The notes under the pieces: model-generated
Databases searched by the model: none
The model's input: only the letters and a program-made list of their open reading frames with translations
What the model was told of the DNA's origin: nothing
Origin: Collinsella aerofaciens ATCC 25986
GTDB taxonomy: Bacteria > Actinomycetota > Coriobacteriia > Coriobacteriales > Coriobacteriaceae
DNA: 64,000 nucleotides
Direction of reading: 5' to 3'
Assembly: GCF_010509075.1 (NCBI RefSeq)
Contig: NZ_CP048433.1
Coordinates: 930,001-994,000 of the forward strand
Shown: piece by piece, positions 35,581 through 44,880 of the stretch
Numbering within the stretch: position 1 is the stretch's first letter
Layout: each line of letters begins with the position of its first letter
Translations under genes and position numbers: made by a program

Positions 35581-37344
35581 CTAGTGCTTGCCGCCGTGAC
35601 TGTTGAGCCAGATATTGCGGCCCAGCATAAGCGCCAGCACCAGCGCGCTCACGTAGCCCATAAAGCCAATGACCGGGATACCAAACACAACCGGCTCGAT
35701 GCGCGCGTAGTACACCACCGACGAACCGATAAACAGACCGGCGATCACAATTGCCATCGACATGCGGTCGATAATCCCACCTAGCTGTCGCAGCGCCTTA
35801 TCGCTGCTCATGATCTGCGTGTTTACCTTAAGCTGGCCGCGCGTAAGCATACGCGAAGCCAAGCCCAGATACTCGGCCGCCTCGAGCGAGCCCTTCGCCG
35901 CGCGATAACTGCTCGCTGCAAAGTCGCGGCTCATCTCGCGCATGCGCGCATAGGTGCTTTTCTCGTTTTTAATATGCGTCTGGATGATCTGGATCATGTT
36001 GACGTTGGGCATGTACTCGGTCAACAGGCCCTCGAGCGTCACCATGCCGCGGGCGAACATCGTCACCACGCTCGGCAGCTCAACGTCATTTTTGCGCGCG
36101 AGGTTTAACAGCGAGGTCAAAAACTCGCCGATATCCAGGTCTTTAAGGTCGAGCCCGGCAAAGTCGGCAACAATAAAGTCCAAGTCGGACAAAAAGGCCG
36201 AATGGTCAAGCTCGGCCGAATCGCCGCGCGTCACGGCAAAGCGCATGAGCGAATCCTTGAGCTTTGGCACGTCGCCCTCGGCCACGGCAAAGATCATATC
36301 CTTGACGATGCCACGGTCGTGGCTCGACATGCGTCCGACCATGCCCAAGTCGATAAAGTAGACAATTCCGTCTTTGAGGATGATGTTTCCCGCATGCGGG
36401 TCGGCATGGAAAAAGCCGTCGTCGAGCACCTGCGTCGAATAGTCCTCGACGATTGCGGCACCGATCTTTTCCAAGTCATAGCCCTCGGCCACTAAGCGTT
36501 CAGGATCGGCGATCGAAATGCCGTCGACGTAATCCATAACCACCACGTGCTCGGTGCACAGGTCCAGATAGGATTTAGGGCACGTCACGCCATGAACGCT
36601 CTTATGGAACTCGTAGAAGTCGTTGAGGTTTTTGGCCTCGGCCAAAAAGTTGGTCTCCTCGCGAAACGAGGTCCACAGTTCCTCGACCACGCCGTGCAGG
36701 TCAACGAATTGATCGGTGTTGACGAACTTGGAAACGATACGCACCACCGAGCGGATGATATCGATGTCCTGCGCCATAACCTGCTGCGCACCGGGGCGCT
36801 GCACCTTGACGGCCACGTCCTCGCCCGTCACCAGACGAGCGCGGTGCACCTGCGCGAGCGATGCGCTACCAAGCGGATTGGGATCGATCGCATCGAACAT
36901 CTCCCCCAGGCGCAGGCCGTATTCTTCCTCCAGACAGCGAAGCACTACCTCGTACGGCACCGGCTCCACGTCGGAGCGCAGACGACGCAGCTCGTCGCAA
37001 AAGCGTTGCGGCAGAATCTCGGACCGGTTGGCCAGAATCTGCCCCATCTTGACGAACATGGGGCCGAGTTCCTCGAGCAGGCGGCGCAAACGAACCGGCG
37101 TGAGGTTATCCCACACGCGGTACTTTTTGACCAGGCGAACAATCTGCCCAATGCGTTCGCGACGACCCGCCGGCGTGAGCTGGTATTCCTCGTCCGGTGC
37201 CATCGCGTCGGGCTCCTCGGGCACCATATCGACAGCGCGTGGCTTCTTGCGAGCGCCCGAGACGGCAGCGTCGACCTCATCGACAACCGCCGCCTCGTTA
37301 CCCAGAGGATCTAGATTGTTGTAATCGGTGGTGGAATCTGCCAT
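35581..37344 (-). CDS. ABC1/UbiB (AarF)-family atypical kinase
   Basis: The 587-residue protein has the family hallmarks: the KxGQ motif (FVKMGQILANRSEILP), an Ala-rich nucleotide loop (LGSASLAQVHRA), the VAVKVQRPG lysine, FHADPHAGNI (catalytic loop) and FIDLGMVGR (metal Asp). Two C-terminal membrane helices (IAGLFIGSSVVYYA and VSALVLALMLG) fit UbiB topology. In quinone-rich bacteria it supports ubiquinone synthesis; here the lipid substrate is unknown. The N-terminal 60 residues are acidic and unconserved. It starts 8 nt after the preceding gene's stop. Confidence 0.88.
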   Translation of the reverse strand: MADSTTDYNNLDPLGNEAAVVDEVDAAVSGARKKPRAVDMVPEEPDAMAPDEEYQLTPAGRRERIGQIVRLVKKYRVWDNLTPVRLRRLLEELGPMFVKMGQILANRSEILPQRFCDELRRLRSDVEPVPYEVVLRCLEEEYGLRLGEMFDAIDPNPLGSASLAQVHRARLVTGEDVAVKVQRPGAQQVMAQDIDIIRSVVRIVSKFVNTDQFVDLHGVVEELWTSFREETNFLAEAKNLNDFYEFHKSVHGVTCPKSYLDLCTEHVVVMDYVDGISIADPERLVAEGYDLEKIGAAIVEDYSTQVLDDGFFHADPHAGNIILKDGIVYFIDLGMVGRMSSHDRGIVKDMIFAVAEGDVPKLKDSLMRFAVTRGDSAELDHSAFLSDLDFIVADFAGLDLKDLDIGEFLTSLLNLARKNDVELPSVVTMFARGMVTLEGLLTEYMPNVNMIQIIQTHIKNEKSTYARMREMSRDFAASSYRAAKGSLEAAEYLGLASRMLTRGQLKVNTQIMSSDKALRQLGGIIDRMSMAIVIAGLFIGSSVVYYARIEPVVFGIPVIGFMGYVSALVLALMLGRNIWLNSHGGKH

Positions 37345-37352
37345 CTGCGCTG

Positions 37353-37769
37353 CTACTCGGCCTCTTCGGTATCCTTCGCATCGTCGGCCTCAACAGACTC
37401 GACGGGCACCGAGGTCACGTTGTCCTCGACCGAATCGACGATGTCGCGCACATGAGCCAGGAAGGCCGTGCGCTCGGGCGCGGTCATAACGCGGACGCGA
37501 GCCAGAATGAGCTCGTCGAGCACGCGTTGGGCCGCGGTCTCGCCCTGCATGCCCAGACGCTCGGTCAGGTCGGAGATGGTGCCGCCGGCCTGCTCGAACA
37601 TGTCGGACACGCTACGGGCGATATCGGGGGTGCCGGCGTCCTTGCGAACCTGCTCGCCCTTGGTATTAAGGTCGTCGAGGACCTTCTTGCCGCCTTCGAC
37701 AGCAACGGCGGCAGCGCCAAAGCCCACGTTAATGGCGCCGTTAACAAGCTGATCGAGTTTCATAACCAT
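37353..37769 (-). CDS. small helical protein in operon with the ABC1 kinase
   Basis: The 138-residue protein starts MVMKLDQLVNGAINVGFGAA, with a phasin- or PhaF-like amphipathic helix pattern (GGKKVLDDLNTKGEQVRKDAG), and ends in an acidic tail (VESVEADDAKDTEEAE). The ATG at 37769 follows GGAG; the frame begins four codons earlier without support. Its spacing implies co-expression with the kinase. No firm family is recognised. Confidence 0.65.
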   Translation of the reverse strand: MVMKLDQLVNGAINVGFGAAAVAVEGGKKVLDDLNTKGEQVRKDAGTPDIARSVSDMFEQAGGTISDLTERLGMQGETAAQRVLDELILARVRVMTAPERTAFLAHVRDIVDSVEDNVTSVPVESVEADDAKDTEEAE

Positions 37770-37868
37770 GGTTGTCTCCAATCACAAACAACTGCATTGG
37801 CGTTCTTGTACCCAAGATTGAGCGAAAGCGACAAAGCGTTTTAGCACTATTCGATCGACGAGAAATCC

Positions 37869-39392
37869 CTACCTCACGTTGTCGTTCATCGCGAAAGAGT
37901 TCTTCATGGCGCAGCTCGTGGTGAAGAGCACCTTGCCCAGCAGGGCATCGGTCTCCACGCGAACACGCTCGGCAAAGGCCTCGTTGGCGCGTGCAAGCTC
38001 GGAAGGCACCTCGGCCTCGGGCAGAGCGGCTACGGCAGCGTCGACGTCATGGATCTGCTTGTGACCCATGCCACCGACCTTCTCCTGATAGTCCTCCACA
38101 GCGCGGCCGCACTCATGGAAACGGACGTCGGCCAGGGCGCCGATCAGGCGGTTGGCCCAGTAGAAGTTTTCGGACGTTACGCGAGCCTGCGTGTCGGCAT
38201 AGTACTCGGGCATGGTCTCGACGTTGGCGTACAGCGGAACCAGCGCGTTAAACGAGTTGGAGCCAAACGCCATCCACTGCACGGCGCGATAGGCCGGCTG
38301 CGCATAGGGGCGCAGCTGCAACACGGCAAGCTGGCTGTTGCGGTTGATGCCGATGGGGCGATAGGCACCACGCGTAGCGGGCGTGCCCTTGCTGCCGTAG
38401 CAGTCGTACTCCGTGCCCTGGTAGTGGCTCGAGAGCACGTACTTGATGTCCTCGATGGTCACCTTGCGCTCGGGCACGCGGCTCCAGGGGATATCGTCGC
38501 TCTCGGGCGTGTAGTCGGCGTCGGGGCCATCCCACACGTCGCTGGGGTTGAGGCAGCGCTGCATGTACCAGGCGCGCGGCGTGTTGTAGACGTGGTCGCT
38601 GTCGCTGTGCGAGCCAAAGGCCTCGCGCGGGTTAAAGACCGCGGCGGGACCGTCGCCCTCGACGCCCAGCGTCAGGTCCAGATGCCACTCGGCCATCCAG
38701 GAGCGCAGGTCAGCGGAGCACATGTGGTCGACCTGAGCGCCCTCGGCATCGTCCAGGTCAAAGCTATCGATACCCAGCTGGTTGGGCATGGTCACATAGG
38801 CGTCGTCGGGCACGCGCTTGGCGATCCAGTGATGGCCGCCGATGGTCTCGAGCCACCAGATCTCGTCCACGTCACTAAAGGCGATGCCGTTGTTCTCGTA
38901 GGTGCCGTAGCGCTCGAGCAGGTCGCCCAGGATGCGCACGCCGTCGCGGGCGGACTTGGCGTACGGCAGCACCAGGGTCACCATATCCTCCTCGCCCAAA
39001 CCACCGGGCTGCGCCGGAACATAGCCGTCCTCGCCTTCGTTACCCTTGGCGGGCACATAGTCCACGAGCGGATCGGCGCCGCGGACGCGCTCGTTGGTGG
39101 TGAGCGTCTCGGTTGCGGACATGCCAACATTGAGCTCATTGAAGCCGGCCTCGGCCCAAATGCCGTGACCCGGAACAACGTCGGGGACGCTCGTGTAACG
39201 CATGGGGTTGTCGGGCAGCTCAACGGTCAGGTGGCTCAGGACGCTCGTGTAGACACGCGGCTGCTCGTCGGGGTGCACCACGCGCATGCGCTTGGGCTCA
39301 AACACCCCGTTGGACGAGTCCTCATTGCGGGCAACCAGCGTCGAGCCGTCGTAGCTCGCGTTCTTACCAACCAAAATCGTTGTGCACGGCAT
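37869..39392 (-). CDS. C69-family dipeptidase (PepD-like)
   Basis: The 507-residue N-terminal-nucleophile hydrolase cuts dipeptides with broad specificity. The nucleophile Cys follows the initiator at MPCTTILVGKNAS, and STLVARNEDS, HGIWAEAGFNELNVGMSATET and DEIWWLETIGGHHWIA are characteristic. There is no signal peptide, so it acts in the cytoplasm unless the N terminus is processed otherwise. The ATG at 39392 follows AAGGAGG at 6 nt; the ATG two codons upstream overlaps that site. Confidence 0.92.
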   Translation of the reverse strand: MPCTTILVGKNASYDGSTLVARNEDSSNGVFEPKRMRVVHPDEQPRVYTSVLSHLTVELPDNPMRYTSVPDVVPGHGIWAEAGFNELNVGMSATETLTTNERVRGADPLVDYVPAKGNEGEDGYVPAQPGGLGEEDMVTLVLPYAKSARDGVRILGDLLERYGTYENNGIAFSDVDEIWWLETIGGHHWIAKRVPDDAYVTMPNQLGIDSFDLDDAEGAQVDHMCSADLRSWMAEWHLDLTLGVEGDGPAAVFNPREAFGSHSDSDHVYNTPRAWYMQRCLNPSDVWDGPDADYTPESDDIPWSRVPERKVTIEDIKYVLSSHYQGTEYDCYGSKGTPATRGAYRPIGINRNSQLAVLQLRPYAQPAYRAVQWMAFGSNSFNALVPLYANVETMPEYYADTQARVTSENFYWANRLIGALADVRFHECGRAVEDYQEKVGGMGHKQIHDVDAAVAALPEAEVPSELARANEAFAERVRVETDALLGKVLFTTSCAMKNSFAMNDNVR

Positions 39393-39600
39393 GCGCATCC
39401 TCCTTGAGCGAAGAAATCAAACGGCAACAGTGTATCGCTTCGGCGCAAAAAGGGCGAAACCGCGGCCCCTCGAGACCCCTCGGGACCCCTGTGGTCAAAA
39501 AATGCCAAATATGAGTACTGTCACCAATTTAGTAGCAGCAATTTTTCTTGTAACGAGTGCCGGAAATCCCTATTTGTCCAAAAGCGAGGGTAGCGCACAG

Positions 39601-41082
39601 AGATGTGGTGTAAGAGGCGGGGCATGCCCCGCCTCCGCCCTTTCTTGAAAGGGAGGGGACACCGCCTAGAATTCGTCGTTGGAGTAATGAAGGTGACGAA
39701 TGGAAGGAAAGGCGATGCCCCAAGAAGAGAGTGTACTGCGCCTCGGCCGCGACGAGGCCCTCGAGGCGGCGAGGCTTTGGCAGGAGTGCGGCGACGCGCG
39801 CGAGTTCGCGTGCAGGGTGCTGGGCGGCGTGATGAACGCGCTGATGGACTCCGAGGCCCAGCAGATGTGCGGCGCGAGCCGCAACGAGCGCAGCGACGGC
39901 AGGGAGAACAGCCGCAACGGCTACCGCCCCAGGTCGCTCAAGACCGCCGTTGGCGACGTGGAGCTCGAGATACCCAAGCTCAGGCACGGCACCTACTACC
40001 CCGAGGGCATGCTCGCGCGATGGTCGCGCGTCGACACCTCGGTGGCCGCCATCGTGCAGGAGATGTACGTGTGCGGCGTATCCACCCGCAAGGTCGAGCG
40101 CGTGGCGTCCAGGCTGGGCATATCCTCGCTGTCGAGCTCGGAGGTCTCGAGCCTCTGCTCCGACCTCGACGCCGAGGTGGCGGAGTTCCGCCGCCGCGAC
40201 CTGTCGGGCACGCCGTGCTGCTACCTGTGGCTCGACGCCACCTACATGAGCTGCAGGGTCGGCTCGTCGGTCGTCTCGCAGGGCGTCGTGACCGCGATCG
40301 GGCTGGGCGCCGACGGGCGCAAGCACTTCCTGGGCTGCGACGTGGTCGACACCGAGAGCGAGGACTCCTGGGCGGCATTCCTCGGCGGGCTGCGCGAGCG
40401 CGGGCTGGCCGGCGTTCGCCTCGTGGTCTCCGACAGCCACGCCGGGCTCGTGGCCGCCGTCTCGCGCCTGTTCCAGGGCTGCGCCTGGCAGCGCTGCGTG
40501 ACGCACCTGCAGCGCAACCTCCAGAGCGCCTGCTCGGGCAGGCCCGAGGACTCCAAGGCGGCCGTCAGGGACCTCGTGCACGCCGCGGTCTACCAGGACG
40601 ACCCCGACCTCGCGCGCTGCGTGTGGGCCGAGGCGGCGCCCTGGGTGGCGTCGGTGTCCGCCAGGGCCGGCGAGGTCTTCGAGCAGGCCGAGGACTCCGC
40701 GCTGGCGTTCACGGCCTTCCCCAGGGCGCACTGGGCCAAGCTCCGCACCAACAACGTCCAGGAGCGCGCCAACCGCGAGATCAAGCGCCGCTACAGGGTC
40801 GTGCAGTCCTTCCCCTCGAGGGAGTCGATGCTGCGCCTGACGTGCGCGAGCCTCATGGAGACCGAGGGACAGTGGTCCCAGCAGCGCGTGTTCTCCGAGG
40901 CCTCGGCCGCCGAGGGCTTCGCCGAGCCCGCGGACAGGCCGGCCCCGACGGAGGGGAGGCGCCGCGCGCTCGGGCGGCGCGCCAGGGAGATAGTGGACGA
41001 GATAGTCGAGAGGCGCGGCCTCAAGAAGGAGTAATATCGGGACTTGCAGCGACGGACCTCAGGACGCTCTTACACCACGTCT
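39601..41082 (+). mobile_element. IS256-family insertion sequence
   Basis: The element of about 1.48 kb has imperfect inverted repeats AGATGTGGTGTAAGAG / AGACGTGGTGTAAGAG (15 of 16). A GGCGGGGCATGCCCCGCC hairpin lies just inside the left end. It encodes one transposase. No perfect 8-9 bp flanking duplication is seen. The 200 bp to its left (39393-39600) hold no gene. Confidence 0.85.
39715..41034 (+). CDS. IS256-family (Mutator-type) transposase
   Basis: The 439-residue transposase has RNSRNGYRPRSLKT-type N-terminal region, the first Asp in LWLDATYMSCR, the second in LVVSDSHAGL, the family CxxH region CAWQRCVTHLQRNL, and the Glu in RTNNVQERANREIKRR. All DDE residues are present. GGAAGGAAAGG precedes the ATG at 39715. 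Confidence 0.93.
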   Translation: MPQEESVLRLGRDEALEAARLWQECGDAREFACRVLGGVMNALMDSEAQQMCGASRNERSDGRENSRNGYRPRSLKTAVGDVELEIPKLRHGTYYPEGMLARWSRVDTSVAAIVQEMYVCGVSTRKVERVASRLGISSLSSSEVSSLCSDLDAEVAEFRRRDLSGTPCCYLWLDATYMSCRVGSSVVSQGVVTAIGLGADGRKHFLGCDVVDTESEDSWAAFLGGLRERGLAGVRLVVSDSHAGLVAAVSRLFQGCAWQRCVTHLQRNLQSACSGRPEDSKAAVRDLVHAAVYQDDPDLARCVWAEAAPWVASVSARAGEVFEQAEDSALAFTAFPRAHWAKLRTNNVQERANREIKRRYRVVQSFPSRESMLRLTCASLMETEGQWSQQRVFSEASAAEGFAEPADRPAPTEGRRRALGRRAREIVDEIVERRGLKKE

Positions 41083-41133
41083 GCGCGCGCCACCAAAGCG
41101 AGACAGCGTTATTCCCCATAGGTTCAATAAAAT

Positions 41134-41170
41134 GGGCTTCCTAACGATAATGGATATCGCTAGGAAGCCC
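41134..41170. terminator. hairpin downstream of IS256, probable terminator of folD
   Basis: The long stem GGGCTTCCTA/TAGGAAGCCC with ACGAT-type inner pairing and a short loop lies between the IS256 right end and the folD stop. On the minus strand it is followed by ATTTTATT. Confidence 0.6.
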
Positions 41171-41271
41171 AAATGTCATAAAACATATGTGACTATCTTG
41201 GCAGCAGTACTCATATTCGGCATTTTTTGACCGCGTGGTATATAGCTGACCCCTCAAACAGCCCAAAACAC

Positions 41272-42126
41272 CTATTTCGATGCGCGCTCCGCCGCCTCGA
41301 TCACGTGCTTGGCGAGAATCGCCGTGGTCACAGCGCCCACGCCGCCCGGCACGGGAGTAATTGCGCCAACGATCGGTTCCGCAGCATCAAAATCGACATC
41401 GCCGACCAGCTTGCCAGCGGCCTCGTCCCAATTAATGCCGACATCGATGATCGTCTGGCCCCCACGAACCGCATCCGCGCCAATCGTGCGCGCGCGTCCA
41501 ACGGCCGCAACCACAATATCAGCTGCACGGCACTCGGCAGCCAAGTCACGCGTATGCGTATGGCACGTCGTCACCGTGGCATTGCGAGCCGTAAGCATGG
41601 CGGCAACGGGACGACCAATTACCAGCGACCGACCAACAACCGCGACCTTTGCCCCATCCAGCTCAACACCGTAATGGTCCAGCAACGCCAACACGGCCTC
41701 GGCCGTGCAGGGAGCAAAGCCCTCGCCACGACCCGAAAGCGTGGTGAGCAGCGAGGCCGGTGTCATGGAGTCAACATCCTTGGCGGGATCGAGTGCCGCG
41801 GCAACCGCATCCTCGTCAAGCCCAGCGGGCAACGGACGAAACATCAGGCAGCCATGAACAGCGGGGTCGGCATTGATGTCCTTAATAGCCGCCAGCAGCT
41901 CATCCTGCGAAACATCTACAGGGAGTAAAACGCGGCGAGCCTCAATGCCAACCTTCTCGCAGCGCTTGAGGGCACCGCGCTCGTAGGATAGATCGTCCTC
42001 GCGCTCGCCCACGCGAACGATGGCCAGCATCGGCACAACGCCCTGTTCGCGCAGGGCGGCGCAACGAGCAGCGAGCTCCTCGGTCAAAGCACGGGCAACA
42101 GGGGCCCCTTTGAGCAGCTCTGCCAT
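41272..42126 (-). CDS. folD: methylene-THF dehydrogenase FolD, cyclohydrolase residues missing
   Basis: The 284-residue FolD has the NAD(P) domain (VVGRSLVIGRPVA, PVPGGVGAVTTAIL). In the catalytic cleft the motif normally YxxxK reads YERGA, with Ala at the position of the essential Lys. The normal VQLPLP reads MFRPLP, without the conserved Gln. KDVDS keeps the Asp. In known enzymes Lys and Gln are needed for cyclohydrolysis while dehydrogenation tolerates changes, so this protein is predicted to act mainly as a dehydrogenase. The ATG at 42126 lies 2 nt after the fchA stop, so the genes form an operon. Confidence 0.9.
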   Translation of the reverse strand: MAELLKGAPVARALTEELAARCAALREQGVVPMLAIVRVGEREDDLSYERGALKRCEKVGIEARRVLLPVDVSQDELLAAIKDINADPAVHGCLMFRPLPAGLDEDAVAAALDPAKDVDSMTPASLLTTLSGRGEGFAPCTAEAVLALLDHYGVELDGAKVAVVGRSLVIGRPVAAMLTARNATVTTCHTHTRDLAAECRAADIVVAAVGRARTIGADAVRGGQTIIDVGINWDEAAGKLVGDVDFDAAEPIVGAITPVPGGVGAVTTAILAKHVIEAAERASK

Positions 42127-42128
42127 GG

Positions 42129-42761
42129 CTATTTCCTCTTCCTTGCGGCGTCGGCAGCGCGGCGCGCCAGTGCATCGGCGCGCGGCAGCCACGTATCCAG
42201 CAGCTCATCGCACGCCGCCTCGAGTTCCTCGGCGCGCGCCCGGTCTTTCATAGATGTGGTGTTGGCAAAGAGCGTCAGGCTCGCACCCTGCATGGCGGCG
42301 CGGCAGAACACGGCGCCACAAGCCACGTCGGACAGCAGTTGGCGCGAACCTTTGTCTGCCATGTCCTCGAGCAGTGCCAGCGCACGACCGCAGGCATCCA
42401 TAATGCGGTACGGCGGCATGGCTGCCACATGCAACGCATCTTGAATCGCAGCCGGTCGAGCCGGATCCTCGCGCGAAATACCGTACGCCGCCGACACCTG
42501 CCCGTAGGCTCGAACATCCTCGGCAACCAAGTCGACAAGCTCCTGAGCCAGCTCGTCTGCCTGGGCAAACGCGTGCGTCAAATCGTCCGCGCGATCGGCA
42601 AGCGCGGGGTTCGTCGCCCCGTAGCGTGCGACCATTCCGCACAGCGAGGCGCCCAGCGCGCCCACAAAGGCGCTCGCGCTGCCACCGCCGGGAACCGGCT
42701 CGCGCGCGGCCAGCGCCTCGGCAAATCCACGGCAGGTCTTGTCCATCATCTCTTGGCTCAT
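42129..42761 (-). CDS. fchA: methenyl-THF cyclohydrolase / formimino-THF cyclodeaminase family
   Basis: The 210-residue all-helical FchA-type protein opens CRGFAEALAAREPVPGGGSAS, the folate-binding PGGGS loop, followed by ASLCGMVARY. It would convert methenyl-THF to 10-formyl-THF, the step the adjacent FolD appears unable to do. Fhs (54141-55808) supplies formyl-THF from formate. It is the first gene of the pair; GAAGGTGC precedes the ATG. Confidence 0.9.
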   Translation of the reverse strand: MSQEMMDKTCRGFAEALAAREPVPGGGSASAFVGALGASLCGMVARYGATNPALADRADDLTHAFAQADELAQELVDLVAEDVRAYGQVSAAYGISREDPARPAAIQDALHVAAMPPYRIMDACGRALALLEDMADKGSRQLLSDVACGAVFCRAAMQGASLTLFANTTSMKDRARAEELEAACDELLDTWLPRADALARRAADAARKRK

Positions 42762-42922
42762 ACGTATGCACCTTCAAGTCATATAGATCGGTCGGGCGGC
42801 AACCGCCGACCAACCGCATCAAACACGTAATGATGCTAAGTCTAGCCCATAAGCACATGAGCGTCAGCACACCTGGCCATCGCGGATTTCTATGACGAAC
42901 GATAGGCGTCGGCGCCGCAAAC

Positions 42923-42941
42923 ATGGGACACATGGCCCACC
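42923..42941 (+). promoter_or_regulatory. 19-nt motif upstream of lipoprotein 1
   Basis: ATGGGACACATGGCCCACC occurs here and again at 43890-43908, each time upstream of one of two paralogous lipoprotein genes. A TATAAG box lies about 36 nt downstream. It may be a shared operator. The rest of 42762-43138 shows no gene. Confidence 0.45.
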
Positions 42942-43138
42942 TTTCGAGACTCCCGAACGGCACAAACTGGGGCATATCTATAAGTAAGGGACCCGTTGGG
43001 GCACGGCCGAGCAACGGCCATAAGCGATGAACGGAGGCATAAGCCGCACAGTACACAGAGACATCCGCCGCCAGCGCAATCAGTACCCCAACAGCATGCG
43101 GCGCCGTGATGTCATCGGCAGACAAGGAGGACGCCACC

Positions 43139-43738
43139 ATGAAGAAAAAGACCCTATCGATCCTCTCCCTTTGCATCGCCCTCTTTGCCGCGTTTGCCCT
43201 TGTCGGCTGCGGCGGGAGCGCATCGGGCGGCGGCAGCGCCCCCAAGAGCGAGAGCAAGGAAAAGGTCCCCGTCGCCAAGAAGACCGACTTTATCTGGTTT
43301 AAGGTCGAGATGCCCGAGGGCGTCGGCGTAAGCGACTCCGCCGGCAAGAACGCCGACAGGGTCCAGCTCACCTTCCCCGAAGACGAGAACGCCTCGGCCG
43401 ATCGTTTTATCCCCGTTTGGAAAAAAGCGCTGACTGCCGAGGAATCCCACGCCGACCAGGCGGAAAAGAAGGGGGATACGTTCCAGTGGAAGGATGGCGG
43501 GTCCGTCGAGTATAACGGCAGGACGTGGCTCGTCGGAACGTACGAGGACAACAGTGGCATCACAACCCTCCTCTTTACCGACGTTGAGCCGGGAAGCATC
43601 TATGTCCTTATCTCGAACTTCGACCTGCACATGAAAGAAGCCGAGGCGCTCCTCAACTCCATCGAATTCCCCGATGACATGGCAGAGGCAGTTTCTGAGG
43701 CGCGCGAAGTCGAGATTTCGAGCATCGAGATCAAGTAA
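43139..43738 (+). CDS. secreted lipoprotein, unknown function (paralogue 1)
   Basis: The 199-residue protein has a lipoprotein signal (KKKTLSILSLCIALFAAFAL, lipobox LVGC), a Gly/Ser linker, and a single domain starting TDFIWFKVEMPEGV. It shares this domain with the gene at 43981. AAGGAGG precedes the ATG. The domain pattern (VQLTFPE, WKDGGSVEYNGRTWLVGTY) suggests a beta-rich extracellular fold. No family recognised. Confidence 0.78.
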   Translation: MKKKTLSILSLCIALFAAFALVGCGGSASGGGSAPKSESKEKVPVAKKTDFIWFKVEMPEGVGVSDSAGKNADRVQLTFPEDENASADRFIPVWKKALTAEESHADQAEKKGDTFQWKDGGSVEYNGRTWLVGTYEDNSGITTLLFTDVEPGSIYVLISNFDLHMKEAEALLNSIEFPDDMAEAVSEAREVEISSIEIK

Positions 43739-43808
43739 CGGGACACCCGCACGCGCCTACGCGCACCTGCGCACATGCGCCCCATTAAAGCAACGGGCAC
43801 CCAACCCC

Positions 43809-43843
43809 GGGGAGGGCCGACAGCATCGGCCCTCCCCTCTTTT
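43809..43843 (+). terminator. intrinsic terminator of lipoprotein 1
   Basis: The stem GGGGAGGGCCGA/TCGGCCCTCCCC is followed by TCTTTT. Confidence 0.85.
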
Positions 43844-43889
43844 GGACCCGGGCATATTGCCACTTGTCGGCACATATCCGGCCATCAGA

Positions 43890-43908
43890 ATGGGACACAT
43901 GGCCCACC
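43890..43908 (+). promoter_or_regulatory. 19-nt motif upstream of lipoprotein 2
   Basis: Exact second copy of ATGGGACACATGGCCCACC, 72 nt before the lipoprotein 2 start, followed by a TACAGT box about 16 nt on. Confidence 0.45.
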
Positions 43909-43980
43909 CTTACGAGTCACTCGCGCGTACAGTAAAGGCAGGTAATCCATGGGCGGTTACAGATCGAGGAGGACACGACC

Positions 43981-44574
43981 ATGAAAAAGAAGGCCTTTGC
44001 GATTCTCACCCTCTGCATCAGTCTCTTTGCCGCGTTTGCCCTGGTGGGCTGCGGTGGCAGCGGCGGCGCTACCGGCAGTGGCGGTGGCGGCGGAGCAGAA
44101 AAGCCAGCCGTGGATATGAGGACCGACTTCATTTGGTTTAAGGTCGAGGTCCCCGAGGGCGTCGAGATCACCGACGTTGCCGGCGACACGGCCGATAGGG
44201 CCCAGTTTAAGTTCACCGAGAGCGAGCACGCCAGCGATCGCTTCATCCCCATCTTCGACTCTGACAAGAACGCCGACGAGCTGTTCGACTACGAGGCCAA
44301 GTGGAAGACCGACTTTGAGTGGACCGAGAATGATCCCGTCAAGTACAACGGCAAGTCCTGGCGTAACGCTTCCTACACGCACACTGGCGGCGTGACGACC
44401 GAGTACTTCACCGACGTTGACGGCGGCAGCGTGTACGTGCGCATCGACAACGTCGAAGAGCACAAGGACGCCGTCGAGACCATGATGAAGTCCCTGGAGT
44501 TTGCCGACGACATCGCCGAGGCCAAGACTGAGGCCATGGACGTCAAGCTCGAGGATATCGAGATCAAGCGCTAA
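43981..44574 (+). CDS. secreted lipoprotein, unknown function (paralogue 2)
   Basis: The 197-residue protein has a signal peptide almost the same as paralogue 1 (lipobox LVGC), a Gly-rich linker and the domain TDFIWFKVEVPEGVEITDVAG. It ends with DIAEAKTEAMDVKLEDIEIKR, parallel to the tail of paralogue 1. The tandem pair arose by duplication, including its upstream motif and terminator arrangement. GGAGGA precedes the ATG. Confidence 0.78.
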   Translation: MKKKAFAILTLCISLFAAFALVGCGGSGGATGSGGGGGAEKPAVDMRTDFIWFKVEVPEGVEITDVAGDTADRAQFKFTESEHASDRFIPIFDSDKNADELFDYEAKWKTDFEWTENDPVKYNGKSWRNASYTHTGGVTTEYFTDVDGGSVYVRIDNVEEHKDAVETMMKSLEFADDIAEAKTEAMDVKLEDIEIKR

Positions 44575-44646
44575 GCGACTGGCGAGCGCAACGAAAAACA
44601 CGAGCGCAGCGCCAACAAGCGGCGGTGCCCCAGCGTTTCGTACTAA

Positions 44647-44678
44647 GGGAGGGTCGGTAAACCGACCCTCCCTCTCTT
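44647..44678 (+). terminator. intrinsic terminator of lipoprotein 2
   Basis: The stem GGGAGGGTCGGT/ACCGACCCTCCC is followed by TCTCTT. The remaining 44575-44880 interval shows no gene. Confidence 0.8.
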
Positions 44679-44880
44679 ATGCCGGCAGCCGACAAACGCG
44701 AGGATGCCGGACGCCGGAACCACCCCAAATGTGGCAACGGTACGAAAACGGCAAGCACCCAAACACGTCCGCCCGCCGATTTATAACGCCGCGCACACAA
44801 TTTAAGTCGGCGCCTTTAAACGTCTGGGCAGTATAGTGACCAAAATGAGTGCATAACCGCACCCTGCGAATGGAGGAGTT

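Noticed and set aside
39601-41082. Target duplication around IS256
   Set aside because: The flanking bases are similar but no perfect 8-9 bp repeat exists, so none is claimed.
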